DNA of 64,000 bases, from contig CAWFOR010000026.1 of NCBI GenBank assembly GCA_963817485.1, positions 124,001 to 188,000 of the forward strand, written 5' to 3'. The DNA is from Hyphomicrobium_A sp963817485. Lineage in GTDB: Bacteria; Pseudomonadota; Alphaproteobacteria; Rhizobiales; Hyphomicrobiaceae. Positions 61,598-64,000 of this stretch are shown here, in pieces. Below the pieces are notes generated by a model. It was not told the origin of the DNA. It worked only from the letters and a program-made list of their open reading frames with translations, and did no database searches. The position numbers and the translations under genes are program-made. How positions within the stretch are numbered: position 1 is the first letter of the stretch; each line of letters begins with the position of its first letter.

Positions 61598-62173
61598 TCA
61601 CGCGGCTTTCACGACGCGGCTTTGCAAATCGAGAACCGCCATCATGTAGCCGAAGCGATCTTCCACCGCCTCGGCGAGCAGCGAGAAATAATTGGCGCGG
61701 TCGGGCACGATCTCGCCGACGACCTCGCCGTACTCGAAACGCAGCTCCGCCTCGTATTTGCGGGCGATCGTGCGCATCTTGCCGTTCTCGGCGAGGCAGG
61801 AGACGCACAGATGCTGCACGCCGCGATTGCGCGCGGCCCGGATAACGCGGCCCATGAGCTCGCTGCCGATGCCCTGATCCTGCAGGGTTTGCTCGACCGA
61901 GAACGCGGCTTCCGCCTCCTGGCCCCACACGTCTCCGAGCTTCTTCAGCTCGGCGGCGGCGCGCACCTGGCCGCCCTCGAAATAGGCGTAGACGAGCGCA
62001 CCCATCTCGGTCGTGCGCCCGGCATAATCCTCGATGAACGAGTCCGAGACGCCGTGCGCAAAGCGCAGGCGCCGGCTCATCTTGTCGAGCCGCAGAAGGT
62101 GGTCGCGGAACTTGTCGGTCTCCGTCGGCCACAGTTTTCGTATGTTTCCTCCCGAGAACTGGCGTTCATTCAT
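61598..62173 (-). CDS. GNAT family N-acetyltransferase
   Basis: A 191-residue single-domain acetyltransferase. The ATG at 62173 (MNERQFSGGNIRKLWPTETD) follows a GGAGG ribosome site; the reading further upstream is unlikely to be translated. The acetyl-CoA motif is QDQGIGSELMGRVIRAARNRG-like (residues about 113-133), preceded by FSVEQTLQD. The substrate is unknown. It is divergent from zapE. Confidence 0.86.
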   Translation of the reverse strand: MNERQFSGGNIRKLWPTETDKFRDHLLRLDKMSRRLRFAHGVSDSFIEDYAGRTTEMGALVYAYFEGGQVRAAAELKKLGDVWGQEAEAAFSVEQTLQDQGIGSELMGRVIRAARNRGVQHLCVSCLAENGKMRTIARKYEAELRFEYGEVVGEIVPDRANYFSLLAEAVEDRFGYMMAVLDLQSRVVKAA

Positions 62174-62473
62174 GACGAGAACCTCCGTTCCAGGGCAACA
62201 GACGTTGACTTGCGCAACCGAACACCGGTGACGCCGCCAACAGCGACAGGGATTGTTTGTTGTTTGGGACGCGCCGAGCGCCCTCTCCCTTTTGCACTGC
62301 ACAATATGCCACCTACGTGGCAGAAGTTCCACCTCATGCGGCCGTAAGCAGCACTAAACGCCGCACGGTGGCGGGATTGCACGCGAGTTCGAGACATTCG
62401 GTCGCGGCAACTTGCGTGCATGCAGGCGATCTGCGGGAAGTGCACCGTACGTGGGCGGGGAATCTTTGCGTCG

Positions 62474-63604
62474 ATGACTCAAAATGTGACCGGGCCCGTG
62501 TGTGCGCATCTGCGCGCGCAGATCGCTCAGGCCGAGCTCGATGCAGATTTGGCGCAGCTCGATGTTGCAGGGCGCCTCGATGATCTGCTGGCCCGTCTGC
62601 AGCGCTGGCAACCCAACCGCAATGGCTTGCGCGCATTGCTGGGCCGCGGCGGCCAATCGGCGCCGCGCGGTCTCTATATCTTCGGGGCCGTCGGCCGCGG
62701 CAAGACGATGCTGGCGGATTTGTTCTTCGAGCTTGCCCCGTTCGCGCCGAAGCTGCGGCGGCACTTCCACGAGTTCATGGCGGACGTGCACGAGCGCATC
62801 GGCACGGCGCGCCACAAGGTCGACGGTGATCCTATCCCGTTCGTCGCCGAGGGAATTGCGCAGGAGGCGCGTCTTCTCTGCTTCGATGAGCTGCAGGTGA
62901 CCGACATCGCGGACGCCATGATCCTGGGGCGCCTCTTTAAGCAGCTGTTCGAGCGCGGCGTTGTCGTGGTCGCGACCTCCAACTCGGATCCGCGTGCGCT
63001 CTACAAGGATGGGCTCAATCGCCAGCTCTTCCTGCCGTTCGTCGACGTGCTCGAGGCGTACATGGACGTGGTCGAGCTCGTCGCGGCCAAGGACTACCGG
63101 CTCGATAAGCTTGCCGGCCTGCCGCTCTACTTCACGCCGGCGGACGCGCGCGCCACGGCCGAGCTCGATCGCCACTGGGACCGCCTCACGGGGCGCCATC
63201 CCGGCCGCGAGGAGAGCGTGCACGTCAAGGGGCGGTCGGTGCGGGTGCCGTTGGCGTCGATGGGCATCGCCCGCTTCGACTTCCGGGACTTGTGCGAGCT
63301 GCCGCTCGGCTCGCTCGACTACCTGCACCTGGCGCACGCCTATCACACGCTTGTCGTCGACCGCATCCCGGTGCTGACGCGGGAGCGGCGCGATACCGCG
63401 CGGCGCTTCATGAACCTGATCGACACCCTCTACGACAACGGGGTGTGCCTCATCGCCTCGGCGGAGACAGAGCCTGTAGGGCTATATCCGGACGGCACCG
63501 AGACGGACGCTTTCCAGCGCACGGTGTCGCGGCTGATGGAAATGCGCAGCGAGGGCTATCTGCGCAGTCGGCACGGCGAAGTGCGGGGCCGAAGCACGTC
63601 TTAG
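62474..63604 (+). CDS. zapE: Cell division protein ZapE / AFG1-family ATPase
   Basis: A P-loop ATPase of the AFG1/ZapE family that associates with the divisome (E. coli ZapE) or assists respiratory complexes (mitochondrial Afg1). The 376 residues from the ATG at 62474 (MTQNVTGPVCAHLRA) have Walker A GAVGRGKTML (71-80), RRHFHEFMADVHERI, Walker B LLCFDELQVTDIADAM and VVATSNSDPRALYKDGLNRQ. In alphaproteobacteria it is often near sdh/mdh genes, as here. Confidence 0.93.
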   Translation: MTQNVTGPVCAHLRAQIAQAELDADLAQLDVAGRLDDLLARLQRWQPNRNGLRALLGRGGQSAPRGLYIFGAVGRGKTMLADLFFELAPFAPKLRRHFHEFMADVHERIGTARHKVDGDPIPFVAEGIAQEARLLCFDELQVTDIADAMILGRLFKQLFERGVVVVATSNSDPRALYKDGLNRQLFLPFVDVLEAYMDVVELVAAKDYRLDKLAGLPLYFTPADARATAELDRHWDRLTGRHPGREESVHVKGRSVRVPLASMGIARFDFRDLCELPLGSLDYLHLAHAYHTLVVDRIPVLTRERRDTARRFMNLIDTLYDNGVCLIASAETEPVGLYPDGTETDAFQRTVSRLMEMRSEGYLRSRHGEVRGRSTS

Positions 63605-63613
63605 CTTGCCGCT

Positions 63614-64000
63614 TCACTGGGCGATTGCCGAGGGCAGGTTTACGCGGCGCGACAGCTCCTCGGCGCTCTCCTTGCGCTCGCTGTAACGGTCGACGAGATA
63701 GCCGGCGCGGTCCCTGGTCAGCAACGTGAACTTGACCAGCTCCTCCATTACGTCCACCACGCGGTCGTAGTAGGCCGACGGCTTCATGCGGCCCTCCTCG
63801 TCGAACTCCTGGAAGGCCTTGGCGACGGACGATTGGTTGGGAATGGTGATCATCCGCATCCACCGGCCGAGCACGCGCATCTGATTGACGGCGTTGAACG
63901 ACTGCGATCCGCCGCAAACCTGCATTAGCGCCAGCGTCTTTCCTTGCGTCGGTCTTACGGCGCCGACCGAGAGCGGGATCCAATCGATGATCGACTTCAT
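63614..64000 (-). CDS. arsH: Arsenical resistance protein ArsH, NADPH-dependent FMN reductase (N-terminus outside window)
   Basis: ArsH is an FMN reductase that oxidises organoarsenicals and protects against redox stress. The C-terminal 129 residues are seen: IIDWIPLSVGAVRPTQGKTL, QVCGGSQSFNAVNQMRVLGR, WMRMITIPNQSSVAKAFQEF and YLVDRYSERKE are strongly characteristic of ArsH. The gene continues past the right edge, where other ars genes may lie. It is convergent with zapE (9-bp gap). Confidence 0.9.
   Translation of the reverse strand: MKSIIDWIPLSVGAVRPTQGKTLALMQVCGGSQSFNAVNQMRVLGRWMRMITIPNQSSVAKAFQEFDEEGRMKPSAYYDRVVDVMEELVKFTLLTRDRAGYLVDRYSERKESAEELSRRVNLPSAIAQ

Overview
This 64 kb window looks like chromosome from a GC-rich alphaproteobacterium of the order Hyphomicrobiales (Rhizobiales), possibly Hyphomicrobiaceae-like. 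The evidence is the parB-parA-rsmG-mnmG gene order, the hemE-hemJ-rho block, lineage-typical families (DUF2865, DUF1223, DUF2794, IalB-like), a CoA ester lyase / MaoC hydratase pair like that of the ethylmalonyl-CoA pathway, and a PqqA precursor peptide. The family placement is an inference from gene content. No phage, IS element, CRISPR array, rRNA or tRNA was seen.

Layout. Positions 1-4262 hold the segregation cluster parB<-parA<-rsmG<-mnmG with three parS-like palindromes. mnmE (4271-5606) and rho-hemJ-hemE (8950-11942) follow on the minus strand, separated by an inserted plus-strand pair: a DUF255 thioredoxin-domain protein and a fatty-acid hydroxylase. At 11943-12380 transcription diverges: everything to the left up to hemE is mainly minus, and ppsR-maf-aroE-coaE-dnaQ to the right is plus. 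This is the hemE/ppsR position of the Caulobacter replication origin and is my oriC candidate. Positions 16-31 kb hold housekeeping and envelope genes (secB, fxsA, Tim44-like, mltA, Smr, IalB-like, SpoU methylase, quinone oxidoreductase), a DUF1778/GNAT toxin-antitoxin pair, tesA with a divergent ybbA-ybbP-like ABC system, a Bax-1 family protein and DUF2794. Positions 31-48 kb hold an M3 peptidase, a Fic protein, DUF1223, aconitase, ccmABCDG for cytochrome c maturation, a beta carbonic anhydrase opposite a SulP transporter, nhaA, pdxY and the CoA lyase/hydratase pair. Positions 48-61 kb hold a damaged BrnT/antitoxin pair and succinate dehydrogenase. sdhCDA is separated from sdhB by about 8 kb carrying an SDR, small secreted proteins, a solitary pqqA, an exported Ntn hydrolase, a NarL-type two-component system and a Nudix hydrolase. 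The right end has a VOC protein, a tiny histone-like protein, a GNAT, zapE and the C-terminal part of arsH.

Two cross-cutting signals matter. First, about 20 reading-frame breaks fall in genes that should be intact (mnmG, mnmE, rsmG, acnA and others). Nearly all are one extra base, which points to a sequencing or assembly insertion artefact rather than gene decay; affected genes are annotated across the break. Second, a family of palindromic repeats sits only at junctions between convergent genes.
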